Source of the DNA: Amycolatopsis xylanica | GTDB taxonomy: Bacteria; Actinomycetota; Actinomycetes; Mycobacteriales; Pseudonocardiaceae | NCBI RefSeq assembly: GCF_900107045.1 | Contig: NZ_FNON01000005.1 | Location: forward strand, 744,001-808,000 | Length of the DNA stretch: 64,000 nt | Direction: 5' to 3' | Part shown: piece by piece, positions 52,702 through 62,772 of the stretch | Numbering within the stretch: the first letter of the stretch is position 1 | How the letters are laid out: each line of letters opens with the position of its first letter | The notes under the pieces: model-generated | Database searches by the model: none | What the model was told of the DNA's origin: nothing | What the model saw: the letters and a program-made list of their open reading frames with translations, nothing else | Made by a program: the position numbers and the translations under genes

Positions 52702-52715
52702 CCCCACGAGCGGGC

Positions 52716-54116
52716 TCAGGTAGCGAGCGCCGGGGGAGTGGGAATGCCCGGGCAGGAGTCGTTCGAGGTCTTGCCGGTGTCGAAGAACTCTAAGGCCTTC
52801 TCCGCGCAAGGGATTCTCGACAGGGAGAGGTGCTGGTCGTCCTCGACCGTCAGGAGAGCACCGCCGATCTGCTTGCGCATGTCCCGCGCCCAGCCGATCG
52901 GGGTGACGGCCTCGTAGGTGTGCCCGACCAGTTGCAAGGGACTGGCGCCGCCGGTGAGCCGCCACGGCGTCGCGGGGAACGGCCAGCCGACGCACCGGCG
53001 ATCGTACTTCCCGTGGCTCCCCGAGACGGGCAGTTTCGCGATCAGGTCGAGCCGGTCGCGCCAGATGGTGTCGAAGTCGCGGGAGCCGGTGGATTCGTTG
53101 CACTGCACCGCCGTTGCCTGGAACCGGGTGAATTCCCAGTCTTTCAGCGGAACGCCTCCGTCGTCGTCATCCGGCTCGAGTGGGATGCCGTCACGCAGCT
53201 TGACGAGCTTGGCGGCCGCCTTGGGCCAGTCGGCACGCAAGGAAATGAGTATGTAGTCGAGCCTGGTGCGGTCGATGGTCTGCTTGGCGCGCAGGTCGAG
53301 CAGTGCCTTGGTGACGTCCGGCGCGGTCGTGCCGAAGTGGTAGACGTCGTCGTTGCGGGCGAGCCAGGCCGAGAACTCGTGGAAGTGGGTCTCGTTCGCG
53401 GTCATCTGGCCGCGGTCGATCGCCATGAGGTCGAAGGCGGGCGCCATCACGGAGTCGAGCAGCATCTTGTCGACGTTCCCGTCGAAGAGCGTGCGGTAGT
53501 GCGCGCCGAGCGCGGTGCCCCAGGAAGTGCCGTAGTAGCCGATCTTCTTCTCGCCCAGCGCCTGCCGGATCCGGTCCATGTCACGGGCGATGTTCGAGGT
53601 GGTGAGATTGCGGACGAACTCGGGGTCGGCGGCGGCGCATTCGGCCTGCTTCCTGCCGTCGCGCTCGGCTTCGAAGCGGGCCTTCTCCTTCTCGCTGAGC
53701 GCCGGATCCGGCGGCGTGTAGTCACCGGGGCATTCGCCGTGGCCGACGCCGCGCGGAGAGAAGCCGATCAGGTCATGGTGGACGCCGAGTCCGGCCGCTT
53801 TCGATCGCAGCATCGACCGCGGCATGTCCAATCCGGACGCGCCGGGGCCGCCGGGGTTGAGCAGGATGACGCCGTCGCGGCGGCCGGTGGCCTTGATGCG
53901 GCTGACCGCGAGTTCGAAGGTGCGGCCATCGGGTTCGGCGTAGTCGACCGGGACGGTCACCATGACGCACTCGCTGAGGTCGTCGTCGGAGGCCCACTGG
54001 GGAGCGATTTCGCGGCATGGCCGCCACCGCAACGTTTCCGCTGACGCCACGCCCGGCGCGAACGGGAGGAGGACCAGGCCGGACAGCGCCAGGCCCAGGA
54101 ACTTCTTGATCATCAT
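52716..54116 (-). CDS. Secreted alpha/beta hydrolase, TAP-type peptidase (S33)
   Basis: 466 residues. Signal peptide (MMIKKFLGLALSGLVLLPF ... GVASA). Oxyanion-hole block LLNPGGPGASG, nucleophile Ser198 in YYGTSWGTALG, and C-terminal TAP domain with PIGWARDMRKQIGGALLTVEDDQHLS, where the catalytic His is in DDQH. The family includes SlpD/SlpE and tripeptidyl aminopeptidases that clip secreted proteins in actinomycetes. The start is the first of two adjacent ATGs. Confidence 0.88.
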   Translation of the reverse strand: MMIKKFLGLALSGLVLLPFAPGVASAETLRWRPCREIAPQWASDDDLSECVMVTVPVDYAEPDGRTFELAVSRIKATGRRDGVILLNPGGPGASGLDMPRSMLRSKAAGLGVHHDLIGFSPRGVGHGECPGDYTPPDPALSEKEKARFEAERDGRKQAECAAADPEFVRNLTTSNIARDMDRIRQALGEKKIGYYGTSWGTALGAHYRTLFDGNVDKMLLDSVMAPAFDLMAIDRGQMTANETHFHEFSAWLARNDDVYHFGTTAPDVTKALLDLRAKQTIDRTRLDYILISLRADWPKAAAKLVKLRDGIPLEPDDDDGGVPLKDWEFTRFQATAVQCNESTGSRDFDTIWRDRLDLIAKLPVSGSHGKYDRRCVGWPFPATPWRLTGGASPLQLVGHTYEAVTPIGWARDMRKQIGGALLTVEDDQHLSLSRIPCAEKALEFFDTGKTSNDSCPGIPTPPALAT

Positions 54117-54229
54117 GATCGTCACTGTGGCAGCGGAGCACGCGGCGAAGAGTCGGCCGATCGGCCGGGTGGCATGCCGATCGGCCGATTTTCGTTGGGA
54201 TTGCGGGGATTCGTGCAATCCCGGGCGGA

Positions 54230-54706
54230 TCAGCCGGGCTGTTCGCTGAGCAGGAAAACCCGGATCTCGCGGTGCGCGGCCCGGTCGGCGTAGCGGTCGT
54301 ACGCGGGCCAGTACTCGGCGACCGCGTTCCACATGCGTTCGCGTTCGTCGCCTTCGAGGAGGCGGCCGGTGACCGGGATGGCGCGGCCCGCGATCGAGGC
54401 GGTCGCGCGCGGCTCGGCCAGCAGGTTCGCCGACCAGGCCGGGTGGTTCTCGCCACCCCAGTTGGAGCCGATCACGACATAGCCGCCGTCGCGCTCGACG
54501 TAAAGCAGGGGGACCTGGCGTGGCTCGCCGCTCTTGCGGCCGATCGTGGTGAGCAGCAGGGTGCGCAGGCCGACCGCGCTGCCGACGCCGAACCGGCCGC
54601 CGCTGATCCGGAGCAGCACCCGGTCGGCGGGAACCAGGGCCTTGCCGAGCACGGCGAACGCCTTGCTCTTGCCGAAACCGGCGAACACACCACGCAAACC
54701 TGTCAT
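54230..54706 (-). CDS. F420-dependent nitroreductase-family (DDN-like) protein
   Basis: 158 residues with the FDOR-A pattern: LLLTTIGRKSGEPRQVPLLY, YVVIGSNWGGENHPAWSANL and a final EIRVFLLSE. These split-barrel enzymes use deazaflavin F420 to reduce quinones or other acceptors at the membrane. F420 use is inferred from the family. It is transcribed towards the TAP hydrolase gene, 113 nt away. Confidence 0.88.
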   Translation of the reverse strand: MTGLRGVFAGFGKSKAFAVLGKALVPADRVLLRISGGRFGVGSAVGLRTLLLTTIGRKSGEPRQVPLLYVERDGGYVVIGSNWGGENHPAWSANLLAEPRATASIAGRAIPVTGRLLEGDERERMWNAVAEYWPAYDRYADRAAHREIRVFLLSEQPG

Positions 54707-54821
54707 GCCGTGACCCTAGCGAAGATCGATGAGTGACTCTTTGTGTCCGTATGCGCGCGTTCGGCCTAGTGGGTCGTTACACTGTTACCGAGTGTGGACC
54801 GAACGGGAGGGCGGTCGCTCT

Positions 54822-57696
54822 GTGTCAAGATCAGAGCCAGCTGGGCATTGCGCGCTGGTGGCGGTGGACATCGCGTCATTCGGCGGCCGCGGCGACCATG
54901 TTCTGCGGTATGTCCGCAAGGCGCTTTACGGCTTGCTTTCGGATTGTTTCCAGCGGTGTGGCATACCGCTGGAAAAGTGTTATGTCGAAGATCGCGGCGA
55001 CGGCGCCATCGTGGTGGTACCGGCCGGGACGCCCGAGTCCCTGCTGGCGTCTTCGCTGGTGGACTGGCTGAGAGCGGGGCTGCGCAAGCACAACGAGCTG
55101 TCCAGTGAGGTGGCGAGTATCCGGCTGCGGGTGGGGCTGCATTCGGGTGAGGTGCACAGCGACGAGCACGGCATTGTCGGCGCGGCGGTCAATCATGTCT
55201 TCCGGTTGCTGGAGGCGTCGCCTTTGCGCGCCGCGCTCGACAATTCCGATGCGCTGGTCGCGTTGATTGTCTCTGATCGTGTTTATCAAGATGTGCTCAA
55301 ACACGCTCCCGATCTCGTTGATCCCCGCGAATTCGCGCAAATACCGGTCAAGGTCAAAGAGACTTCGACGACCGGCTGGATCCGGCTGCCGGGTGAACCG
55401 ACGCCGCGTGAGCAGCCTCCCGCGTGCACCGGCCGGGTGCGGCCGCCGAGTTCGTTCGTCGGCAGGCAGGCCGAGGTCGAACACCTGCAGGGGCTGGTCC
55501 GCGGTTCCCGGCTGGTCACCCTGATCGGACCCGGCGGCACCGGGAAGACCCGCCTCGCGGTCGAGACGATGCACGCCTTGATCGACGGCGGCGACCCCGT
55601 GTGCGCGGACGGCGCGCATTTCATCGATCTCGCCGGCTACCAGGCCGGGGACGATCTGTGCCGGGCGTTGCTCACCGGCCTTCAGCTGGCGACACGCAGC
55701 TCGTCGGGGCCGCCCGCGTCGGGACCCGCGGCCGACGCGCTGGTCGCCAGCCTGGTGAAACAGCGGGTCCTGCTGCTGCTCGACAATTGCGAGCAACTGC
55801 TCGACGACGTCGCGCAGGTCGCCGAGACGCTGCTGACCAGGACCACGGACACCGTCCTGGTGACGACGAGCCGCGAGGCGCTCGGCATTGACGGCGAGAC
55901 GACGTTCCCGGTCGGGCCGCTCGACGTCCCGCCCGACCACGAGGACGACCTGCTCGGCTATCCGGCGGTGCGCCTGTTCGTCGACCGGGCCCGCGCGGCG
56001 GATCCGGGGTTCACCCTGACCGCCGCGAACGGCCGCGAGATCGCGGGGATCTGCCGTGGGCTCGACGGGTTGCCACTCCCGATCGAACTGGCCGCCGCCC
56101 GCGTGCGCGCGCTCACGCCCGCCCAGATCTCGGCACTGCTGGCCGATCGGTTCCGGCTGCTGGCTTGCGGTTCGCGCACCACGCCGAGGCACCGGACGCT
56201 GGAGGCGGTCGTCGACTGGAGCTTTCACCTGCTGGACGAGCCCGCGCGGGCCGCGTTCGTCGCGCTGGCGGTGTTCCGCGGCGGGTTCCGGCTCGACGAG
56301 GCCACCGAACTCGGGTCCAGGCTGGGGATCGAGCCGGGTGCGATGGTCGAGCACGTCGTGCGCCTGGTGGACAAGTCGTTGCTGCAGGCCACTCCCGGCG
56401 AGGCGGGCGCGATGCGCTACCGGATGCTCGAGACGCTGCGCGAATACGGCATGGTGCGCCTCGAAAAGATCGGCCTGGCCCACGAAACCGCGGGTCATCA
56501 CGCGGAGCTGTATCAGGATCTGGCGCGCAGGCTCGGCACGGCGCTGCATTCCGGCGCGCAGGGCGCGGCCATCAGCACGCTCGAACGGGAAGACGACAAC
56601 CTCCGCGCCGCCTTCGAGTTCGCCTGCCGCAACGGGCGACACGAGATCGCGCTGCGCATGGTCGACGCGCTCGGCTGGTACCTGTGGATGCGCGGGGAGC
56701 GGGTGTTCGGCTGGCCAGGGCTGCTGCGCGCGCTCGACATCACGCCGGATCAGCAGGAGCCGCTGCTGCGGGCCCGCGCGCTCATCTGGACCTGCCATCT
56801 CGGCGCGGTCGGCGTCACCGAACCCGAGGCACGCGGGCACGGCGAGCAGGCAAAGGAGATCTTGGAACGGCTGGGGCTGACCGACGGGCCCGAGTACACG
56901 GTGTGCCTGTTCGTCGGCGCTTTCGCCTGCTACCGCGACAACGACCACACCGAGGGCGACAAGTGGGTCACCCACCCACTCCATCGAACTCGCCACGAGC
57001 CTGGGCGACGCGTGGCTGCTGGCCTGCGGGCACAACGTGAAGGGCCTCGGGCACGCCATGCGGGGCGAGTTCGAGCAGGCGGTGGACACGCTGACCACAA
57101 GCATCGGCCACTACCGGCGGTCCGGCGACGGCTGGGGCGAGCATCGCGCGCGGCTTTGGCTCAGCCGTACCTACGAGGGCATGGGCCAGGTCACCAGGGC
57201 CAGATGTGAGGGCGAGGCCGCGCGAAGCCTTGTCTGCTCGCTGGATCTCGGTGAGGCCGAGGCGCCGCTGCTCGGCTGGATCGCGCGTCTGCACCTCTGC
57301 GACGGTGACGAGACCACGGCCGCCCTCAGGATGGCGGAGCTGGAACGGACGCCGTGGTGGCGGAGCAATCCCGAAGCGGTCGCCTGGATGGCGGAATGCC
57401 AGGCACGTCAATGCGAGACCCAGGCCGAAGGGGCGGCCGCTGCCCGAAGGGGCGAACTTGCCGGGCGCGCTGCCGCCCTTTACGGCAAGGCGGCGGACGG
57501 GCTGGCGCGGGCGGGGCTCGCCGTTCACGCGGTGCGCAACCGCTGCCGCCAGGCGATTCAGCTCGCGCGTGGCGGATTTCCGTACCGCGAAACGCTTCTC
57601 GCCGCGGCCGAGGACGCCGCACGCCAAGGCGATCCGCGGGCGAGCGCGCTTGTGCGGGACGCGGCAGGCGTGATCGAGTCGTGCCATGACCGGTGA
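54822..57696 (+). pseudogene. Cyclase-like/NB-ARC regulatory ATPase, frameshifted
   Basis: A degenerate class III nucleotide-cyclase-like domain (CALVAVDIASFGGRGDHVL, VEDRGDGAIVVVP), then an AAA/NB-ARC domain with Walker A LIGPGGTGKTRL and Walker B VLLLLDNCEQ, then helical repeats. The frame breaks near 56960-57000: the first frame becomes Arg-rich and stops at 57209, while coding continues in the +1 frame (HSIELATSLGDAWLLACGHN) to 57696. One extra base, probably a C in the CACCCACCCACTCC tract, would explain it. A sequencing error is equally possible. Repaired length about 957 residues. The start is the GTG at 54822 after GGGAGGG. No HTH is visible. Confidence 0.75.
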
Positions 57697-58162
57697 TGAG
57701 ATCGTGCTGGGCGCGTTGCCGAAGGGGATCACCCTCGCGAACGAGGGGATGCGCAAGACGGTGTGGAACGTGCTCGGCCACACCTACTACATGAAGGCGG
57801 CCAGCGAGTCGAGCTTCGCGTTCGAGACGTTCGATCCGCCGGGCACCGGGGTGCCGCCGCATGTGCATCCCGAACAGGACGAGCACATCTACGTGCTCGA
57901 CGGCGTGTTCACGCTGTATCTCGACGGCCAGTGGGAGACCGCGGGGCCGGGTGACACCGTGCTGATGCCCCGGAATCTGCCGCATGCCTACTACAACCGC
58001 GGCGAGGTGCCGACCCGCGCGCTGTTCTGGGTGAGCCCGGCGGGCGAGCTCGCGCAGCTGTTCTCGAAACTGCACGATCTGGAGGATCCGGACGAGGTCG
58101 TGCGGCTCTCCGCGGCGCACGGCGTCGACTTCCTGCCGCCGGGCAGTGTCGAAGGGGCATGA
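57686..58162 (+). CDS. Quercetinase-like cupin protein
   Basis: 158 residues. Metal-site block GVPPHVHPEQDEHIYVLDGVF and second block MPRNLPHAYYNRGEVPTRAL. The 11-nt overlap with the end of the ATPase gene points to cotranscription. Substrate unknown; the fold binds Fe/Ni/Mn in dioxygenases and isomerases. Confidence 0.85.
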   Translation: MTGDEIVLGALPKGITLANEGMRKTVWNVLGHTYYMKAASESSFAFETFDPPGTGVPPHVHPEQDEHIYVLDGVFTLYLDGQWETAGPGDTVLMPRNLPHAYYNRGEVPTRALFWVSPAGELAQLFSKLHDLEDPDEVVRLSAAHGVDFLPPGSVEGA

Positions 58163-58233
58163 CCGCGGTGGGCTCGGTGTGACACCCTGAGCGTCGTCCG
58201 TAGACGACAGCGACGAGGGAACACCAAGCTCAG

Positions 58234-59391
58234 ATGAGGCGAACGGGACTGCTCGGCCTGGTCACGCTGGCCGTGGTGCTGACGGGCTGCGCCACTCCGG
58301 CGCCGCCGTCACCCGCGTCCGCTCCGATCGCGCAGGTGCCGCCGTCGACCACCGGCTCCGTTCCGGCACCCGAGCCGACGCCGTCCGTCGAGGCCGCGCC
58401 GGCCGGGTGCGAGAAGGTCATCGCCGATCTGCCGATGCGGCGACGGCTGGCGCAGCTCGTGGTCGTCGGCGTCGACCCGTCGAACGCGCGTGCGGCGGCC
58501 GACCTGGTCCGCGCCGAGCAGGTCGGCGGCATCTTCATCGGCGGCAACGCGACCGCGCTGCTCCGCGACAACGCGCTGGGCGCCGTCCAGGAGGCCGCGA
58601 CCGTGCCGGTGTCCGTCGCCGTCGACGAGGAAGGCGGCCGGGTGCAGCGCATCGACGCGCTCGACGGCGACATCCCGAGCGCGCGGAAGATGGCTCGGAC
58701 GCTCAGCCCGGACGAGGTCAAGGCCGTCGGCGCGGAACGAGGCCGCGCGCTGCGGGCACGCGGCGTCACCGTCGACTACGCGCCGGACGTGGACGTCACC
58801 GAGCAGCCGGACGGCGCCGTCATCGGTGACCGCTCGTTCAGCCCCGACCCGGAAGTCGTCCGCGCTTACGCGTTCGCGTTCGCCGAGGGCCTGCGCGAGG
58901 CCGGGATCCAGCCGGTGTTCAAGCATTTCCCCGGCCACGGGCACGCCAGCGGCGACAGCCACCAGGGCGCGGTCGTCAGCCCGCCGCTCGCCACGCTGCG
59001 CCGCGACGACCTGGTCCCGTATCAGGCGATCGCCGAGTTCGACGGCGCCGCCGTGATGGTCGGCCACATCGCCGTGCCCGGCCTCACCGCGGGGAAGCCC
59101 GCGTCGCTGGCCGAGCCCGCGTATCGGCTGCTGCGCACGGACTACCACTTCGACGGCCCGGTGATCACCGACGATCTCGGCGCGATGCGGGCCATCAGCG
59201 CCCGCTACCCGCTGCCGACCGCGGTCGTCCAGGCGCTGGCCGCCGGCGCGGACCAGGCGCTGTGGTCATCGGGCGGGCACGTCGCGGAAGTGCTCGACCG
59301 GCTGGAGAAGGCCGCCGCGACCGGCGAACTGCCCGGTGATCGGATCCACGAAGCACTGCTCCGGGTGCTGACCGCGAAACAGGCTTGCTGA
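58234..59391 (+). CDS. Beta-N-acetylhexosaminidase-type GH3 lipoprotein (NagZ-like)
   Basis: 385 residues. Lipobox VVLTGC, then a Pro/Ala-rich linker, then a GH3 TIM barrel. The NagZ signature K230-H-F-P-G-H-G is followed by SGDSH, and the nucleophile Asp is D313 (VITDDLGAM). It removes GlcNAc from muropeptides or chito-oligomers at the cell surface. Together with the GH18 chitinase it could serve chitin use, or cell-wall recycling. Confidence 0.9.
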   Translation: MRRTGLLGLVTLAVVLTGCATPAPPSPASAPIAQVPPSTTGSVPAPEPTPSVEAAPAGCEKVIADLPMRRRLAQLVVVGVDPSNARAAADLVRAEQVGGIFIGGNATALLRDNALGAVQEAATVPVSVAVDEEGGRVQRIDALDGDIPSARKMARTLSPDEVKAVGAERGRALRARGVTVDYAPDVDVTEQPDGAVIGDRSFSPDPEVVRAYAFAFAEGLREAGIQPVFKHFPGHGHASGDSHQGAVVSPPLATLRRDDLVPYQAIAEFDGAAVMVGHIAVPGLTAGKPASLAEPAYRLLRTDYHFDGPVITDDLGAMRAISARYPLPTAVVQALAAGADQALWSSGGHVAEVLDRLEKAAATGELPGDRIHEALLRVLTAKQAC

Positions 59392-59401
59392 GGAGGCGCG
59401 G

Positions 59402-59740
59402 GTGCGCAGCGAAGAGTTCCAGCGGATGATCGACGCGCTCGCCGACGTCCAGCGCAGTGAAGCCAGCGAGTGGACGTCGTTCAGCGTGCGCGGCAAGCGC
59501 TTCGGGTACTACTGGCCGCGCACTCAGACGGTCGGGCTGAAGCAGACGATCTCCGAGCAGCTGGCCCTGATCGCCGAGCGGCCGGACGTGTTCGAGGAGC
59601 AGTTCACGGCAGGCGGGTTCGGCTGGGTGGTCGTCCAGCTGGACGGCATCGAGGCGGACGAGCTGTTCGAGCTGGTCTACGAGGCGTGGCGGTTGTCGGC
59701 GCCGGAAGAGCTGGTCGCCGAGGTGCCGCTGCCCTGGTGA
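59402..59740 (+). CDS. MmcQ/YjbR-family protein
   Basis: 112 residues: FSVRGKRFGYYWPRTQTVGLKQT and GGFGWVVVQLDGIEADELFELVYEAW match the MmcQ/YjbR fold. GGAGG precedes the GTG start by 6 nt. Some members bind DNA; the role is not settled. Its stop overlaps the next gene's GTG (GTGA), so the two are coupled. Confidence 0.85.
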   Translation: MRSEEFQRMIDALADVQRSEASEWTSFSVRGKRFGYYWPRTQTVGLKQTISEQLALIAERPDVFEEQFTAGGFGWVVVQLDGIEADELFELVYEAWRLSAPEELVAEVPLPW

Positions 59741-60246
59741 CCGCCTCCCTCATCGTCGTGAGCGGCCCGCCCGGAGCGGGCAAGACGACACTCGCCCACG
59801 CGCTCGCCCGCACCATCGGCTGCCCGGCCATCTGCCGCGACGAGATCAAGGAAGGCATGGCGCACGCGACGCCCGGTTTCGTGGCGGGGCCCGGCGACGA
59901 GCTGAGCGTCCGCACGCTGCCGGTCTTCTTCGGCGTGCTGCAGCAGCTGCTGGCCGCCGGGGTGACGACCGTGGCCGAGGCGGCTTTTCAAGACCATGTG
60001 TGGCGGCCCCGCTTGGAACCGCTGCGACGGCTCGCGCACCTTCGCATCGTGCACTGCGTCGTCGGCGCGGAGGTCGCGCTGGCGCGGCGGCTTCATCGCG
60101 GCGAACGCCCGGCGCACGGCGGTCCCGCGGTGAGCCCTGACGCTTTTCAGCGCGTGTCGGTGGACGCGCCGTGGCTCGAGGTCGATACGACCGATGGGTA
60201 CGTACCGGGGCTGGACGTGATCGCGGCGTTCGCGCGGGCTCGGTGA
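59737..60246 (+). CDS. AAA-type small-molecule kinase (P-loop NTPase)
   Basis: 169 residues. Walker A VSGPPGAGKTTLAHAL at the N-terminus, DEIKEGM and a lid-like ARRLHRGERPAHGG, as in zeta-toxin/chloramphenicol-phosphotransferase-like kinases. GTGA overlap with the previous stop decides the start. Substrate unknown; a resistance kinase is possible but not supported further. Confidence 0.8.
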   Translation: MTASLIVVSGPPGAGKTTLAHALARTIGCPAICRDEIKEGMAHATPGFVAGPGDELSVRTLPVFFGVLQQLLAAGVTTVAEAAFQDHVWRPRLEPLRRLAHLRIVHCVVGAEVALARRLHRGERPAHGGPAVSPDAFQRVSVDAPWLEVDTTDGYVPGLDVIAAFARAR

Positions 60247-60270
60247 ACACCCTGCCGTGGGTGGCCGGGG

Positions 60271-60316
60271 GTCGTGAGTGTTCCGGCCGGTTCTAACCGG
60301 CCGGAACACTCACGAC
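60271..60316. terminator. 46-nt hairpin, copy 8 of 8
   Basis: TTCCGGCC type with loop TTCT and perfect arms. It lies between convergent genes, and the adjacent CTA at its right end is the stop of the ABC permease gene. Confidence 0.65.
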
Positions 60317-62772
60317 TAGGCCATCCCGGCGGTGAGCGAGCCTCGTGCGGCACGCCGTGCCGGGAGCAGCGCGGCGAGCGGCGCCGCCAGCACCGCGGCG
60401 CCGAGCAGCACGCCGAGCCTGCCCCACGGCAGCGTGAACAGCATCGGTTCGCCCGCGGACTTCGCCACCTCGGTGATCAGCCAGGCCGAGCCGATGCCGA
60501 GCAGCAGCCCGCACGACGCGCCGAGCATCGCGATGAACACCGACTCCGTGGCGAGCGTGGCGCCCAGTCCGCCCCTGGTCAGCCCGAGCGCGCGCAGCAG
60601 CGCCGACTCGCGCGTGCGTTCCAGCACGGACAGCGAGAGCGTGTTCGCGATACCGGCGAACGCGATCAGCACGGCCAGCGCGGTCAACGCCCACATCAGG
60701 TTCAGCGTGCTGCGTGTCCTCTCCGACGCCTGGGCCTTGAGTTCGCCGACGCTGGTCAGCTTGGCGAGCGGTGCGGCCTCGAGTGCCTTCTCCAACGCGG
60801 ACCTGGCGCTCGGCGGGGCCTTCACCAGGATGCTGTCGTCGTGGGTCTGGGCGGTGTAGGCGATCGCGGGCATCTGGGCCAGGTCGACCAGGCCCAGGCC
60901 GAGGTCGATGCCGGGCGCGCTGACCGCGTCGTAGACGGCGACGACGCGCAACGGGACCGGGCCCGCCTGGATGGTCGAGCCGACGCCCAAGCCCGTGTAC
61001 TTGGCGAGGTGACTGCTCACCGCCAGCTCACCGGGACCGAGCCGGTCGAGGGTGCCCGCGACGACGTGTGGCCGCAGGATGGCGCCCACGGCGTCGCCGC
61101 GCACCGCGGCCAGCTGCCAGGGGCCGTACCGGCCCAGTTCGCTGGAGAACGTGGTCCGGGGTGCGGCGGCCTTGACCCCGGGGACCGCGGCGAGCGTGTC
61201 CGCGAGCGTTGGCGGGAGCGGCTGCGTCGACACCGACGAGACGACGAAACCGGCGTTGAGCTGCTCGTCGAGGCCGCGGTTCTGGCCCGCCTCGACACCC
61301 GCCATCACCGTGGTCGTCAGCGAGACGACGGCGAGCCCGATGGTGAGCGCCGCGGCGCTGGCCGCGGTGCGCTTCGGGTTGCGGTCGGCGTTGAGCGCGG
61401 CCAGTTTCGCGGGCTGGCCGAGCACCGGGGCGAACGCCGCGCCCAGCGCGCGCATCACCGGGCCGACGAGCAGGGGACCGATCGCCAGCGTCGCGCCGAG
61501 CAGCGTGACCATGGCCGTGATCGAGAGCGCGATGCCCGCCTCCGCCTCGGTGCCGAACGAGAGCGCGACCGCGGAGACGGCGCCGGCCAGCAGCGCGGCC
61601 GCGAGCACCACCCTGGCCCTGCTGGTGCGGCCGGTCTTGCCTTCCACCGGGGTCCGCAGTGCCTCGATCGGCGGCACCCGGGTGGCAGACCACGCCGGGA
61701 TCGCCGCAGCGAGCACCGTCACCAGCACGCCGAGCGACAAGGCCGCGACGACCGTCCGCGCCGTCACCGGGAGGTAGACGGGCGACTCGGGCGCGGCGAT
61801 CGACTGCAGCGCGGCGGCCACGCCGAAGCCGCCGGCCAGACCGACGGCCGACGCGACCGCGCCGACCACCGCGGCCTCGGCGAGCACGCCGGTGAACACC
61901 TGCCGTTTCGCCGCGCCGACACAGCGGAGCAGTGCCGACTCGCGGGCGCGCTGGGTGACCAGGATGGTGAACGAGTTGGTGATCACCATCGCGGCCACGA
62001 CCATCGCGAGCACCGCGAACATCGTGAAGAACTTGGCCAGCATCGCCGAGTCCGGCGCGGCCTGGGCGAGCAGCAGCCTGGCCGCCGCGTGCCCGGTGAC
62101 CACCTCGACGCCCCGTCCGCCGATCGCGCGCTCGAGATCGGTGATGAGCCCTTCCACACCGACGCCGGGCTGCGCGCGGACGACGATCCGGCCGTATTCC
62201 TTGCCAGGGGCCAGCTGCTGGAGCGCTTCGGGCTGGAGGAGCATCGGGGAGGCGCCGATGCCCGCGTCCGTCGGGCGGCGGAATGTGCCGACAAGCGTGA
62301 AGACGTGCGACCCGCCGTTGGCGTCGAAGACGGTGACCGGCTGGCCGAGCGGGCGGTCGACGGAGTCCTCGGCCATCGCGATTTCGCTTGCGCTGGAAGG
62401 AAAACGGCCGTCAGCGAGGTCATAAGGGCGCAGTCGCTCGTCCGAGGTCAGCGCGGTGGCCGCCGAATCCTTCGGGTGGCCCGCCGTGTCGCGGATCGGC
62501 GCGCTGACCGTCATGCGGCCATCCGCCGCCGCGACACCGGGCACCTGGCGGACCTTGTCCAGCAGCCTGTCGTCGAGCGGCTGCTTGGTGCTGCTGATCG
62601 AGACGTCCACCCCGCGCGTGTCGGTGGCGACGGCCGCGCGCAGCCCGGCGCCGACCGCGTCGGAGAGCACGAACGACCCGGCCACGAACGCCACGCCGAG
62701 CGCGATGGCGACCGCCGAGAGCAGCAGCCGCAGCGGCCGGGCCTTCACCCCGGCGAGGACGGTGCGCAGCAT
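60316..62772 (-). CDS. MacB/FtsX-type ABC transporter permease (two-repeat)
   Basis: 818 residues with two FtsX units: each has a large extracytoplasmic domain and hydrophobic helices (FTMFAVLAMVVAAMVITNSF; MWALTALAVLIAFAGIANTL). The repeated QRARESALLRCVGA and ERTRESALLRALGL mark the coupling regions. It overlaps the ATPase gene by 1 nt (TGATG). Probably exports a lipid, peptide or lipoprotein rather than importing. Confidence 0.9.
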   Translation of the reverse strand: MLRTVLAGVKARPLRLLLSAVAIALGVAFVAGSFVLSDAVGAGLRAAVATDTRGVDVSISSTKQPLDDRLLDKVRQVPGVAAADGRMTVSAPIRDTAGHPKDSAATALTSDERLRPYDLADGRFPSSASEIAMAEDSVDRPLGQPVTVFDANGGSHVFTLVGTFRRPTDAGIGASPMLLQPEALQQLAPGKEYGRIVVRAQPGVGVEGLITDLERAIGGRGVEVVTGHAAARLLLAQAAPDSAMLAKFFTMFAVLAMVVAAMVITNSFTILVTQRARESALLRCVGAAKRQVFTGVLAEAAVVGAVASAVGLAGGFGVAAALQSIAAPESPVYLPVTARTVVAALSLGVLVTVLAAAIPAWSATRVPPIEALRTPVEGKTGRTSRARVVLAAALLAGAVSAVALSFGTEAEAGIALSITAMVTLLGATLAIGPLLVGPVMRALGAAFAPVLGQPAKLAALNADRNPKRTAASAAALTIGLAVVSLTTTVMAGVEAGQNRGLDEQLNAGFVVSSVSTQPLPPTLADTLAAVPGVKAAAPRTTFSSELGRYGPWQLAAVRGDAVGAILRPHVVAGTLDRLGPGELAVSSHLAKYTGLGVGSTIQAGPVPLRVVAVYDAVSAPGIDLGLGLVDLAQMPAIAYTAQTHDDSILVKAPPSARSALEKALEAAPLAKLTSVGELKAQASERTRSTLNLMWALTALAVLIAFAGIANTLSLSVLERTRESALLRALGLTRGGLGATLATESVFIAMLGASCGLLLGIGSAWLITEVAKSAGEPMLFTLPWGRLGVLLGAAVLAAPLAALLPARRAARGSLTAGMA

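Larger units (their letters stand above)
52254..52715. repeat. Second palindromic-repeat island
   Basis: 462 nt without a gene. It holds hairpin copies 6 (52361-52406) and 7 (52656-52701), a repeat with TGTGACGCTGACCGTTACAT and GTGGCG/CGCCAC arms (about 52505-52548, related to 5191-5237), and the GGGATAAAGC palindrome (52619-52640, related to 18202-18253). The set overlaps that of the 5174-5481 island. Confidence 0.75.
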
